Made by a program: the position numbers and the translations under genes
Shown: positions 11,101-22,236 of the stretch, piece after piece
How positions within the stretch are numbered: the stretch's first letter is position 1
Layout: every line of letters begins with the position of its first letter
From: Jacaranda mimosifolia
Lineage: Eukaryota > Streptophyta > Magnoliopsida > Lamiales > Bignoniaceae
Length of the DNA: 64,000 nt
Direction of reading: 5' to 3'
NCBI GenBank assembly: GCA_018894105.1
Contig: CM032117.1
Span: forward strand, 48,828,503 to 48,892,502
The notes under the pieces: model-generated
Databases searched by the model: none
The model's input: only the letters and a program-made list of their open reading frames with translations
What the model was told of the DNA's origin: nothing

Positions 11101-14100
11101 AAAAAAAGAAAAAAGAAAAAGATTGCAAATTGCTGTTTCACTACAAAATTATAAGACCGAAAATAAAACCTAACCATTTGATAAAAGATCTTAACTGAGA
11201 CCTGTTTTGAATTGAAAAATAAAAAAAGAAAAAGAAAATGCTGGAAATGAATTTGAATATGGACTAGTATACAGACCCAAATCAGCTGGTCGAAATATCA
11301 TCTCCGGAACAAGGAACCGCTCATTTGTCAAGGTAAATTCCTGCCAAAAGTTTAAACTATTTAAAGTTGGGAGAATCAGACAGGCTATGAACTTGATTAG
11401 TAGGGAGAGCAATACAGTTTGTTTTAGCTCGATGTTTCTCCTGTCCTGGGGTTTATCATTAACATCCTGCCGCTCCACATAACCCTTTTCTCCTGCGGGG
11501 AAAGAAGCTTCTTCATCCATAGCTAAGTATCTGTTTGCTTCAGTGGGGTCTTTCACGAAACCCTTCATATGAGTGATACCATCAGGAAGCACATAAGTAC
11601 ACCTAAATATATTGTCATTTCCAGTTCTCCTGTAAATTCATTTTTAAGTAAGAGAATAAGCAAAAATTCTCAATAAATAACAGTTCAAAAGACATACAGG
11701 TGTGATGTGATCCAATTCATGCATGAGAGTTCACATTGGTATTACAACAGTATACTCTTGATCAACGTAACTGATGACGATAATATTGCCTATGACATTA
11801 CACTAGACGAGATCAGTGGCAACATATGCAGTTATGGCATCAAAAAGATATTACCATTCCAGCTACAAAAGTTTTGATTGAAGATATATAGAAGTCAATA
11901 TCCTTGCTTTTGCCTTTGTGGTGTCAAATAATTGGTGATCATTTTAAACTGTAATTACAAAGTGTGAATCACTGTATCATACATAATGTCTTTATAAATT
12001 CCTACAAGGTAGCCGAAAAATACATACAAGATGAATTTCATCATAAAATTATGTAAAAGAAAGTCTTAGTCAAATCTACAACATAAGTTTGCAGGCTAGA
12101 TAAGTGAGAATGATCTAGGGGGTCAGTTTTTTTCTGAACAATGAGGAGTTCAAGATTTTCATAAACAGTGTAGGGATACTGTTAGAACAATTTGATAGGT
12201 GTCTAACAGTCACAAGAATTCTACAAATATAATTTTAAAGAATAAGCATGCAGCCTCTCACAGTTTTTAGTTCAACTCCTAACAAATTTCTGTAGCTCCA
12301 AGAGAGCCAGGTTAAGCATGAAACAACTGCTACTGCTGTCACACCTCCAGCATTTTTTCCATTCTTTGGATATATGAACAGCAAAATACCAGGCATGAAT
12401 AGCTGTACTACATACATGTCTTGCAAAATCTATTATATAACATTTTACTGTGAGTAGAGGGGCATTGTCTCATTCAAGAGGCAAATTTATCATCAGATCT
12501 CTGCTTTTGCATCACATGATGTACAATTTTCTTAACATTTTGTTGCAGATGTACAAGTCTCCTAGTAGATGACGCAGCAACCAATTTTCTCACCATTGTT
12601 AAAGTTATACCAGCCAATATGAGTCATCAATTTTGATTATCCAAATTCCAAGCCAACAGTCCTTCTATGGATTTGGAAACCATTCTGGCTGTATCTCTTT
12701 ATCTCTCTAGAGGAGAAAGAATCCTATATACAGACACCAAATCAAACTTGCCCATGCCACTTCCATGTGCTCCTGAAGTCAAAGTATTCTCATTCTTCAG
12801 TAAGCTAATGCATTCTGTTTCTTCTTCTTTCTTTTCCTCCTTTGCACTGGAGTAGAATTCACCTAAGTCCTACAAAAATATGTGCATCTCATTTTTATGC
12901 CTCTTGCCTTTTACTTATGCACTTTGTCTCTCCAGCTACAGCTTAGGAAAAAAATTTCCAGGAAAATAAAGAGGGGAAATACCAACCACTTTTGAGAGAT
13001 TTTGTGTGTGATTGCTATGCAAGAGTTTATTGAATTGAAAGATAGTAAAATCAGACATTTCAACAGTTTTGCTGGTTGGCAATAACATATTGGCATATAT
13101 TCATCATTTATCAGGGTTTTTAATCTTTCATACCCTCAAAACTTATATCATGGTTTAGATATCTGTAACTGAAGAGCAAGCAATTACCAGGGAAGAGGTT
13201 CTTCACCTGAAACTCATTGAAGTACTCAGTCCAAAAAGTTCATCTACAATAAGTTATCTGTAATTTGATTTCCCAGCCATTACAAAGGTTTAAGGCATAA
13301 TCAAGGAAAATTGGGCACAGCACACAATCGAGCAATAAGTTTGGACATAATCACATTGCAACACTCTAGCAGTCAGTATCATCCAAAAACAGCAGGTCCA
13401 AAATAAAAAAGGCAAGCAATGTTCAATTTCCAAAACGGTAATAAAATACTCCATTATCAAAGCAACTTGCCCAGCTAAAATTTCTTTTTCACTTCCTGTG
13501 ATAACAAATCTATTTCTGGTGGGTTGAAATACAGACCTACTGAAATACTCGATCATCATATTATTAGGCCGCCATCAAATATGAAAATTCCAAGATAAAG
13601 CAATAATACCAGTAATTTAAATTTCCAAAGCCAAACGAGTAAAACCCAAAAATCCCAAAACCCCAAAAGAAGATAATAATAAGAAAAAACAGAGTCTTTA
13701 AATAATAATTTTATGAAGGAAAAAAAATCTCAGAAGTGCAGAACACCTACCTCGCAGTCTGGAGATCCCTTTGAACATCAAGAGAAACAAAGCCAAGCTT
13801 CTCCTTCACATCATCCATAATAAAGCTCTCATCCATCACATTCACACTCCTATAACTTACCAACTCCTTTAGATAATTCGTCAGTGCCTTCCCCCCAAGG
13901 TCCATCCTTTTCACTCCATAATTCAACGTGAAATTCTGAAAAACGGGGGCGGCGTGGGTGAAACTAAAACCGCAGTCCACCACCAAGCTACACTGGGCTC
14001 TGGAAACCAGCCCATATGGCCTCCTCGAGGCTTCGTACAAATGCACTAGCGACGGCGAATCAGCAACAAAAAGGGCTTTAAAATTGAAGTCCTCGAAGAT

Positions 14101-14442
14101 GATCTCATCGACAGAACGTTGGATAGAGGGGAGAGTGAAGAGGGGTTGAGTGAGGAGCAGAGAGGTGTTGGGCGGATGGATTTTGAGGAGGGTGGTGAAG
14201 AGATGAGCCCAAAGGGAAGACTGGAGGTCGGGATTGATAAGATGACCACGGTCGAAGGGGCGGCGAAGAGTGGCGGAGGTAAGGTCTTCGGTGGGGGAGA
14301 GGAGTTGATCAGCAAGAAGCCATTTCTTGGAGGAAAGGGGCCGGGCGGTGCAGTTGGGAACCACGCACGTCGGGTCGCGCTCTCCGCCGAAGCCAGCTTT
14401 TATGAGGCCGCCGCCGTTGTCCACCACCACGACGTTAGACAT
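10161..14442 (-). CDS. ARP6: Actin-related protein 6 (SWR1 complex subunit), 7 exons
   Basis: Minus-strand exons are 14442-13751, 11629-11416, 11340-11277, 10757-10673, 10567-10517, 10436-10374 and 10290-10161. All introns are GT-AG and codon phases join exactly, giving 433 codons with the stop, against about 421 residues in Arabidopsis ARP6. The actin-fold nucleotide site is visible: [17 protein letters not shown] near residue 8, [15 protein letters not shown] near 152, and [12 protein letters not shown] in exon 5. The ARP6-type C-terminus RCRRRFFH ends the protein. Exon 2 carries the variable hydrophilic insert characteristic of ARP6. In plants ARP6 acts in the nucleus within the SWR1 remodeller, which exchanges H2A for H2A.Z, and affects flowering time and temperature responses. 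Intron 1 is about 2.1 kb. Intron 3 contains a tandem duplication of exon-4 sequence. The ATG chosen gives the expected [12 protein letters not shown] start. Confidence 0.95.
10869..10886. repeat. (CA)n microsatellite in ARP6 intron 3, copy A
   Basis: About eight CA units followed by an A-run. It is the counterpart of the longer CA tract at 11069-11097 in the duplicated copy. Confidence 0.85.
11067..11097. repeat. (CA)n microsatellite in ARP6 intron 3, copy B
   Basis: About fifteen CA units followed by A-rich sequence. It is roughly twice as long as its paralogue in copy A. Confidence 0.9.
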
Positions 14443-14602
14443 TAATGGCGGGGGTGTTTGGAATCTCGTGTTTACGGTCTTTCGCCAGTGTGTTCGAAAC
14501 GTAATGAAATTAATCTGCCAAAAACAAAGGCCCCTTATTGGTTATATTCTCAAATTGGAAACATTTTTTACAATTTAAAAATTAAAATACATTGGCTATG
14601 TT

Positions 14603-15650
14603 GACCTGTATTTTGAGCATTTTCTAGAAAAAAAAATTAGGGAATGAATTTTTAGAAAAAATATTAAGAAAAAGTGTCAATCATTTATTTTTATTTTGAA
14701 AAAATAGAAAAAATAGTTTGAAAATGAATTATTTGTTTGTTAATATTTTGGTAGGGGAAAATTTTACTTTAAATATCAAATCATTTACTCTTTTGTTGGA
14801 TTTGTAGAAAGAAATTATTTTTTTTATGTAATATATAAATATATGCATATTTATAGTTTGATGATATGTGTGTGTGTGTGTATGTAATGATTGGTAGATA
14901 AAATATTTAGTAATAAACAAAATAATTGTTTAAAATTAGTTTATTATTATATTAAATTTTATATGTAATTGCTTATTAAATTAAATAGATTATTAGAATA
15001 TTTAATCACATATGTAATAGTTATCTGTATAAAATATAATTTATATAAATAAAATAATTCATTTATTTAATTAAACAAATTAATTTTATTAATATAATAT
15101 GCTAGCTAATTAACTTAAAGCATTAAATAATCAATACATTATTTGATAGATAAATTATTTATTAATAAATAAAATAATTATTTATAATTAATTTATTAAA
15201 TTAAATAGATTATTGTGTTAATATCAAACGATATTAATAAGTTATTTAATTAATTAATTTTAATATGTTATTTTAATAAATGAATTATTTAGTTATAATA
15301 TAAAAATATTTAATTAATTTTTCCAAAAATTAGTTTAATTAAATTTGCAAATGTAAATTTTAGAATTTTTTAACTAGTAAAATTTTAATTTTTTCATATA
15401 TATAAGATATATACATATATATATATATATATATATGAATGAGTGAAGTGAGGATTGGTAAATGTATGAGTGATGTGAAAAATAGAGTGAGAAAATGAGG
15501 GGGTATGTGTGGTGTAAGGATTTTTGGGATTGAATTAGGAGAGATTTTTTTAGTATAAAATTTTGGTATTTTGAAAAAAAATTTGGAGAATGTGCCTATT
15601 TTTTGAGTTTGTTTTGGGAGCTGGAATTTTTTTTCCCTAAAACACAAGCG
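14603..15650. mobile_element. Non-autonomous inverted-repeat DNA element, family A copy 3
   Basis: The left end reads GACCTGTATTTTGAGC and the right end, on the minus strand, TTCGCTTGTGTTTTAGGG. Each is followed inward by A-runs, forming imperfect terminal inverted repeats. The AT-rich core is collinear with the copy at 2988-4531. It contains TG and TA microsatellites (14868-14882, 15413-15437) and no gene. It begins only about 160 bp upstream of the ARP6 start codon, so it forms part of that gene's promoter region. The target duplication is unclear. Confidence 0.6.
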
Positions 15651-15779
15651 AACAGAACAGTTATTTTATATATTTTTTCATCTAATATATTTTTACTCTC
15701 AAAATACATTAACATATATATTTTTTGTCTGTAACATATATCTATATATATGTATATTATCGCTTTATTATCATTATTA
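15651..15779. other. AT-rich spacer
   Basis: Short AT-rich DNA between the family A element and the solo LTR, with no feature seen. Confidence 0.5.
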
Positions 15780-15784
15780 CTATG

Positions 15785-16535
15785 TGATAAGGGTATAAAT
15801 TAGCTGAAGGTGTATTGAGCCGTGATCCAATTTGATCAATCAGATGGGAGGTCGGGAAAATGTTCTGATAATATAGCTAAGTCAGGTCCTGCAACCAATA
15901 ATATACATTAGATTAGTTGAGGTGCCCTAAACTAAGGCACTCCGACGCTCAAGTCAGTACTTAATCGACTAAAAGATAGAGCAGCAGAGTGAGAGTTTTT
16001 AGTGATAATGGCCATGTCTTGTTGAAAGGCGGCAATGGGGTATTTATAACATTTTGGGTGAAGTTAATATGTCTATGGTGCCCTTGTGTGTATATAAAGG
16101 ACCTTTGTCCTTACATGATGACCTTTAAGTCTTCTCCAATTTGTGTACTGTTTTAGGTGGCAGGCGTGCACTACTATGGCACGGCAGAAAAGGTGGTACT
16201 GTTGGTGGCATGTGCCATTAATGTACAGGCACGATGCCAATCAGAGCATTCAATGCGGCAATGAATTGGTCTCGTCGATTCGACCTCCAGGTAGAGGTGA
16301 ATGCCTGCCTGTGAGTCGCTTGCGCTGGTCAACACTATGGAACTCTACTGAGTTCAGATCTTCCTGGTTGAGTGCTAATAACCATCATCGATTTGGTCAA
16401 CGATACTCTAATCGACTAGGCAAAGTATGAATACTCGTGCTGGCGAAAAGGCCCAATGAAGTTGGGTTCGATCGATAACTAATGGGCTGGGCCTAGTAGC
16501 TAATTGGGTTAGACTTGTCGGGCCATCCTATATCA
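15785..16535 (-). mobile_element. Solo gypsy LTR with 5-bp target duplication
   Basis: The 751-bp unit begins TGATAAGGG and ends CCTATATCA. It is flanked on both sides by the identical pentamer CTATG (15780-15784 and 16536-16540). Read on the minus strand it shows a TATAAATA promoter box (complement of about 16033-16042), then 'ctgacttgagcgtcggagtgcc' and 'ggttgcagga', blocks shared with the LTR at 51317-52053. It therefore belongs to a related Ty3/gypsy family in minus orientation. No internal region or second LTR adjoins it, as expected after LTR-LTR recombination. The 95-codon frame inside it is not a gene. Confidence 0.85.
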
Positions 16536-16555
16536 CTATGTAACCTTTTGCAATA

Positions 16556-16586
16556 AGATATATATATATATATATATTCTCTCTCT

Positions 16587-16640
<54 letters not shown>

Positions 16641-16641
16641 T
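16556..16641. repeat. (TA)n and (TTA)n microsatellites
   Basis: About ten TA units are followed after a short TC-rich spacer by about seventeen TTA units. Confidence 0.95.
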
Positions 16642-18199
16642 CTCTCTACCTACGATTTATTAAACTCAATATAGTCATTATTCTTCAAATAATGTATCCA
16701 AATACAAATTTATTTTTACTAACTATTTTTTAAAATTTTAAAAAAAATAAAAATAAAAATAAAATCAAACGGGCCTAAATTTATTAGTACCCTCTAGTGA
16801 GTAACTCCAATAAAAAGTCTTGCTTCATAATTTTATATTTTATTTTATTTTTCAACTAAACTTCAGTGTCTAATCATAACCCAAATCTCACAATATTTGA
16901 TTTTTTTCCTCAAATTTTGGACTCATTTAAAATAAATATAAATTTCAATATGAGTTGAAACCATCGAAATTCCGAAATTTATATTTTCATTTGCTATATA
17001 AAATAGTAAATTCACACTTAAATCAACAAATAAAACTAACTAATAATTTCAAGACAAGCCAAGCTGCTTTGGAATTCTTAGGTCTTTTACAAATTTTTTT
17101 TATAGTTTCGTTGTCCATTCATCCCCAATTATCACCAATCTTTTACTTCTACGACATTTCAAAATAAAATTTTATTTCTTCAATAAATCATTTTTTTAAA
17201 CTTCCTTTCATTTAAGGGTGACATTTAAAATAATAATTTTTTTAAATAAATTATTTTCTCAAAGCTTTTTTTTTTTTTTCACTTAGAACTCGTTTGATTA
17301 GGACAAAAAGTAAATATATGAAAAATGAAAATATGAGGAAAGCTTATTTTTTTTATTTGAGAAAATATTTGAAGGGGCAATAAATAAAATATATATGAAA
17401 TTCCTCCATAATTGAATTTTGTTTTGTTCAAACTTCAGCAAGAAAATGGAAGTATAAAACCTATATGACATAAAAATCATAAACTATAATTTTATCTTCG
17501 TCGTGAGATTTGTGATACAATTTTTTTTTCTCAATTCTATTTTTATTCTAATTATCTTTCCGTAACTTACTATATATATTTATCTTCTTAGTTTGTGCTC
17601 ATCCTTGGTTATATGGGGAAAAGGAGGTGATGCCGCCACCACTACCATTACTCCAACAGGCTCTAGTACTTAAAAAACTCTAGTGATTTTTTGATATTTT
17701 CATCTAGAAAATATTTTGTTTTTATTCGTACTTTTTATTTATTAGTTAAACTAAATGCTGAAAAAGTTTTCAAGTTTAATTTATTTATTGTTTATTAATA
17801 TTTAAAATTATTATACTTATTTGATCACTATTTAACCCAAAAATAAAGAAAGAATGGTTAATTGATGAAGCCAGAAAAATTAATAATTTTCGTTCCCACT
17901 TTATTTTCCTTATAACAAAGAAGGGGAAGATTTTGTGATTTATTTTCCACTGGGTTTTGAAGTAAAAGTATTATAGTATGTTTCTATCATGAATTCACTT
18001 CACTTTCCTTTATCTCTAAATAAATTAAATGAGATCTTAAAGTAATAATATGACACAGCTAACTCTTTATTGAGTTCGGATGGACTCCAGAATACAAGGC
18101 ATAATGTTTCAAAAAATTTCAAAAGCATATATAATGCCTATATCTCCCATTGCTACCGTAATTGATTGATTATGCAAAATTAATTTTAGTGCAGGAAAA
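16642..18199. other. Intergenic AT-rich DNA, nothing recognised
   Basis: No coding or repeat boundary is supported. Short open frames at 16955 and 17298 are low-complexity and have no homology that I recognise. Confidence 0.4.
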
Positions 18200-18770
18200 A
18201 GTTCAAAACATTTTAACTTTGGCTTCATGTTGATGACAATATGCTTTAAAAGGATACAAATTGTTATTTAAATCGTACTTGTGCGACCAAAAAAAAAAAA
18301 AAGTCAAATTAATCAGCTCTTTCAAGACATTATTTCAAAAAAAATGTTTCTAATTATCTGGAATCAATATGAACCCCAGAACAAATTAGCCAAAAAGGTG
18401 TATTGTCTCTAACGTTGGTTCACACCTTAGATGCTCATACAATGTCAAGTTACTGCTCATAATTCCTAAGCGATTAGTGCTTGGTTGTTTTCGAAGCAAT
18501 AAAACACTAACTTGTCTATTGGTAATTTACTTTTGAGTTCTCATATCTAAAGATGTATCATAAAATAAAATAAAATTAACATAAAGAGATATGAGAGGTG
18601 CACGTTTTAATGCATAATAACCCATATAAATTCGAATTGATCAAATCTAAAGAACAAGTGGCATACTATGATTGTCTAACAAATAATAATTACAAATAGG
18701 TAACTCCTCTAAGTCACTTTATGTGAATCAGAGGTGATCAATGTGTGTATCGTATTCTTGAAAATATGTT
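18200..18770 (-). pseudogene. Possible integrase remnant of old minus-strand copia
   Basis: Minus-strand reading near 18640-18700 gives pieces resembling the copia integrase core, with a short DLI-N-NLYG stretch. The rest is heavily decayed. It adjoins the younger copia insertion exactly where an older minus-strand copia (25627 onward) would be expected to continue. The similarity is weak and the call rests mainly on position. Confidence 0.35.
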
Positions 18771-18775
18771 CAAAT
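18771..18775. other. Target-site duplication CAAAT (left)
   Basis: The pentamer immediately before the 5' LTR of the copia element is identical to 25627-25631 immediately after the 3' LTR. Confidence 0.9.
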
Positions 18776-19929
18776 TGTTGTAACTGGCATTAAATTAATT
18801 GAGATTTGTGGCTAATTACATATTTAAGAAATAGTTTAGTTTTATGGATTGACGCCTATTGGGTGCGAATGCATAGTTGTTGTAGAAATAAGAAGAGGGA
18901 AACAAAGTGCAAAATGTTATGAATGTGGGGGAATCCCACATTGGATATAAGACAAATTATGGGGGAATAAATAGGAGTATAAAAGACTCTTTTGTCTTAT
19001 ATTAGACCACTTATTCCACATTGAAATTTTTTTTCAATGTGATTGCACCTTATATATAGTTCAAGTATTGGAGCTTGGTAAGTACCAATTAAGGGACTAA
19101 TGAGGGTGTTCCCATGCGCGCACACCGTCACCAGTCCCGGCTCGGGCAATGGGCATTTGAGTGAATTATCTCGGGTTAATTTTTCATTCCAATTTTATTA
19201 AATTTAAAAATTAGACTTAAAAATTCAAAAGTCAAATATGGTTTTAAGGTTGCAAAACCGTTTCTACAATTATAGAAATTGCCAAAAATATTTCTGGAGT
19301 TACAAGTTCATTGCACCTGGTCCAGAATGAATATGGACACATTTATGCACTTGCTCTAGAATTCACCTGGACTAGAATGAACCTTGGACAGCTTTTTAGC
19401 TCTTCTCTCTTGTCTATATAAACCTACTGCTGCAGGCAGAACTCATAAAACTCTTCTCTTCCTCTCATATTCGTCATCACAATATAGTGTTGCCTACTAG
19501 AATTCTGGCAACTGAGTGGTGATCGAGGTGAAGCTGTTCTGGAGTGCATCAGAAAAGCTTCTAGAATGTCTTATCCTGGAGGAAGTTTCGTTGTACCCTT
19601 TGCACTATAAGGGGCGATAATTTCATCAAGGCAAAATATTATCTGGTGATTCAGTTTTAGTTTTCTTACGATACAAAACTTCGAGATAAGTTCTTAGTTT
19701 AAAATATTGACTTAGTTATCCTTGTTCTTATATTGCGAATTGGTTGTTTGCTTTTGGTTTATGCATGTTTTAAACTAAATTGCAACTGAATTGTTGGAAT
19801 ATATGCTCTATTGTATGCTGATTTTCTGAAATATTCGTTGCATCATTTTTACAAACATTGCCTTGTGGTTATAAACTAATTTATAATTATGTTATAACAT
19901 ATTGTTTATAATATGCGGTATTTCCAACA
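18776..19929 (+). repeat. Copia 5' LTR
   Basis: It starts TGTTGTAACTGG and ends ATTTCCAACA, with its 3' partner at 24417-25626. It has a 'tataaaag'-like box near 18980 and an AT-rich 3' third. Confidence 0.92.
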
Positions 19930-19981
19930 ATCTTGAACAAATTATTATTTAGTGTTTGTTTAAACTGCTTATATTTCTGGA

Positions 19982-20815
19982 AATGGCATCTTTTGCGAGT
20001 GGTTCTATTGTTGGTTTTTTTTTGTCCTCAAAAGTTGACCTATCTGGCTTGCCAGAAAAGTTTGGGAGCCAATTTTTCAAATGTTGGCAACAATGAATGA
20101 GAATATGGTTCACAATGAAAGGTCTTCTTTCAGTGATTTAGGTGGCTAGACCTAAACTAACTGATACCGATCCTAAAATAGCTGAAATAGCTGAGTGGAC
20201 TGAGAAAGATCAGTTAGGTTAAGGGATCATTTTGTCGTCACTGTCAAATGTTCTCTTCGATGTATACTATTTCGACTTGTATGCCACTAAGTCGCTATGG
20301 GATAAGTTGGACCGAAAATATAATATTAAAGAGGAAGGACTTGAGAAGTATTCTATTTCCAAGTTCATGAAGTATCAAATGGTTGATGGAAAGTCTATAA
20401 CTGAACAGACACATAAATTGATCAACCTTGAGCATGTTCTTACTGAAGTTGAGATGAAACTTCCTGAGAAGTTTCTGGTCATGTCCATAGTGGATAAATT
20501 TCTTAAGTCTTGGGAAAATTTTGGACTGAAACTCTAGCATCAGAAAAAGAAGCTGTCACTGGATGATCTTATGATTGCTATAAGCATTGAGGAAGAACAT
20601 CGGAATCAAACTCATGGAGTTCCAGTTGCGCACCAACCTAAGGCAAATATGGTAATTGAAGGGAAGAAAAAATTCAATAAAATGAACCAAGTGAACTTGA
20701 ACTCTAAAACCATAAATAAGAGCAAAGCTAAAGCTAAGAAACTAAAAGCAAACAAACCATGCTGGAATTGTGGGTAGGTAGGCCATTGGACTAAGGACTG
20801 TTCGTCTAAGAAAGC
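19982..20815 (+). pseudogene. Copia gag, disrupted
   Basis: A start at 19982 gives MASFASGS and then stops. The best open stretch, 20232-20537, contains the copia gag core (ATKSLWDKL, then SITEQTHKLINL). A second open piece follows at 20571-20777. The CCHC zinc knuckle is visible at about 20758-20805 (CWNCG, then GHWTKDC) but an in-frame TAG lies between its second cysteine and the histidine. Gag would normally form the cytoplasmic particle. This copy cannot make a complete one. Confidence 0.85.
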
Positions 20816-20846
20816 TAAAGCCAAGCCCAACTTAGCTGCCCCCGCA

Positions 20847-21290
20847 GTGGTCAACATGGTTGTTGGGAAGACTAGCGAAGTTAAAGCTCCAGAGACGACC
20901 GTTGATGGGTACGTAACTTTAAAACCTGAAGTTTGTAGTATTTGTGAATATTTTGATTGGTTAATAGATACTGGGGCAAATGTGCACGTTTGTGCTGATA
21001 AATTGCTATTTGCGTCTTATCAGCCAGTTGATGGAAAATCAGTAACAATGTGGAACTTTAGCATTGCCAAGGTGCTTGGGATAGGATGCTTGGACCTAAA
21101 GCTTCCTTCAGGACGCATACCATCTCTGCAGATGGTGCACCACATCCCAACTATACAGAGAAATATTATTAGTGGTTCTGTAATAGTTAAGGAAGGCTAT
21201 GAGCTTACTTTTAAATTCAATAAAGTTGTAATTCAACATTTTAATTTGTTTATTGAAAGGGCTATTTGTCTAATGGTTTGTTCAAATTAA
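20847..21290 (+). pseudogene. Copia aspartic protease region
   Basis: The open stretch contains the protease motif WLIDTGANVHVC, in which DTG is the catalytic triplet and is intact. It is followed by the usual copia spacing to the integrase. The frame ends at 21290, whereas the next domain continues in an overlapping frame, so a frameshift separates protease from integrase. Confidence 0.85.
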
Positions 21291-22236
21291 GAGTCGAGTA
21301 TGTTGGTTTTGATTCAACCAATAAAAATGCATATTCTAAATCCTTAGTGAATATTGTTGAAAGTTCTGATGTATGGCATAGTCATTTAGGTTATTTGAAT
21401 TTTGGTTCTGTTAAACGGATGATGAACTTGAATTTAATACCTAAACATGACAATGAACACAATCACAAATGTCAAATATGCGCTGAAGCTAAACAAGTAA
21501 GAAAACATTACCAATCTGTTGAAAGGAATTCTGAATTACTTGAGCTTGTGCACACAGATATTAGTGAGTTCAATGGGATCTTAACAAAAGATCAGAAAAT
21601 ATACTTCATTACCTTTATAGATGATTACAATAGATATTGTTATGTTTATCTGTTAAAACATAAGGATGAAACACTTGAAAATTTTATTATTTTAAAAAAT
21701 GAAGCTGAAAATCAAATTGGTAAGAAACTTAAAAGGTTAAGATCAGATAGAGGTGGAGAGTATGAGTCAAATCCTTTCGACGAATATTGTCGAAACTTCA
21801 GTATTATTCATCAAGAGACTTTTTCTTACTCTCCCTCATCTAATAGGGTAGCAAAATGAAAGAATAGAACCTTTAAAGACATGATCAACAATCTACTTTT
21901 GAATTTCAGACTGCCTAAATATATGTACGAAGAGACTCCATATTTTGAACATAGTCCCTCTAAAACATAAAGATTACACTCCGTTTAAATTTTGAAAAAG
22001 TAGAAAAACCTAGTTTAAAATATTTTTTAGTGTGGGGCTATCTTGCAAAAGTTCTAGTCCTAAAACACAAGAAGAAAAAGCTTAGTCCTAAAACTATTGA
22101 TGCGGTCTTCTTTGGCTATGTGGAAACAAGCTATGCATTGAGATTTTTGGTAATTAAGTCTGAAATCCCTAGCATAGAGGTTAACACAATAATGGAATTT
22201 TGTGATGCTACGTTCTTTGAGGACGTGTTCCCATGA
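21266..22236 (+). pseudogene. Copia integrase, catalytic Glu lost
   Basis: The HHCC zinc-binding part is readable (WHSHLGYLNFGSV, then CQICAEAK), followed by the core with HTDISEFNG and FIDDYNRYCY supplying the two Asp positions and RSDRGGEY beyond. Where the family has the catalytic Glu (a GVAERKN-like position) the sequence reads RVAK followed by a stop at 21857-21859. The conserved third acidic residue is therefore missing. The downstream C-terminal part is broken into small frames up to 22236. Confidence 0.85.

Larger units (their letters stand above)
10719..11135 (-). repeat. Tandem duplication spanning ARP6 exon 4 edge and intron 3
   Basis: Copy A (about 10719-10933) and copy B (about 10943-11135) share the same order of parts. 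First comes the 5' part of exon 4 with its splice acceptor, then 'aaaaggactgtatcaataatgttata', then 'atggtgcac', a CA microsatellite, an A-rich tract and 'gattgcaaattgctg'. Copy A includes the functional exon 4. In copy B the exon-like part has several substitutions. It still preserves the reading-frame look (NQAGFEEC versus NQAGLAEC) and an AG acceptor-like site. Confidence 0.85.

Noticed and set aside
13958..14445. Plus-strand open frames of 63 and 108 codons over ARP6 exon 1
   Set aside because: They are antisense shadows of the strongly conserved ARP6 exon. Neither has recognisable motifs.
16143..16430. A 95-codon frame as a gene
   Set aside because: It lies wholly inside the solo LTR, opposite to its transcription direction, with no homology.
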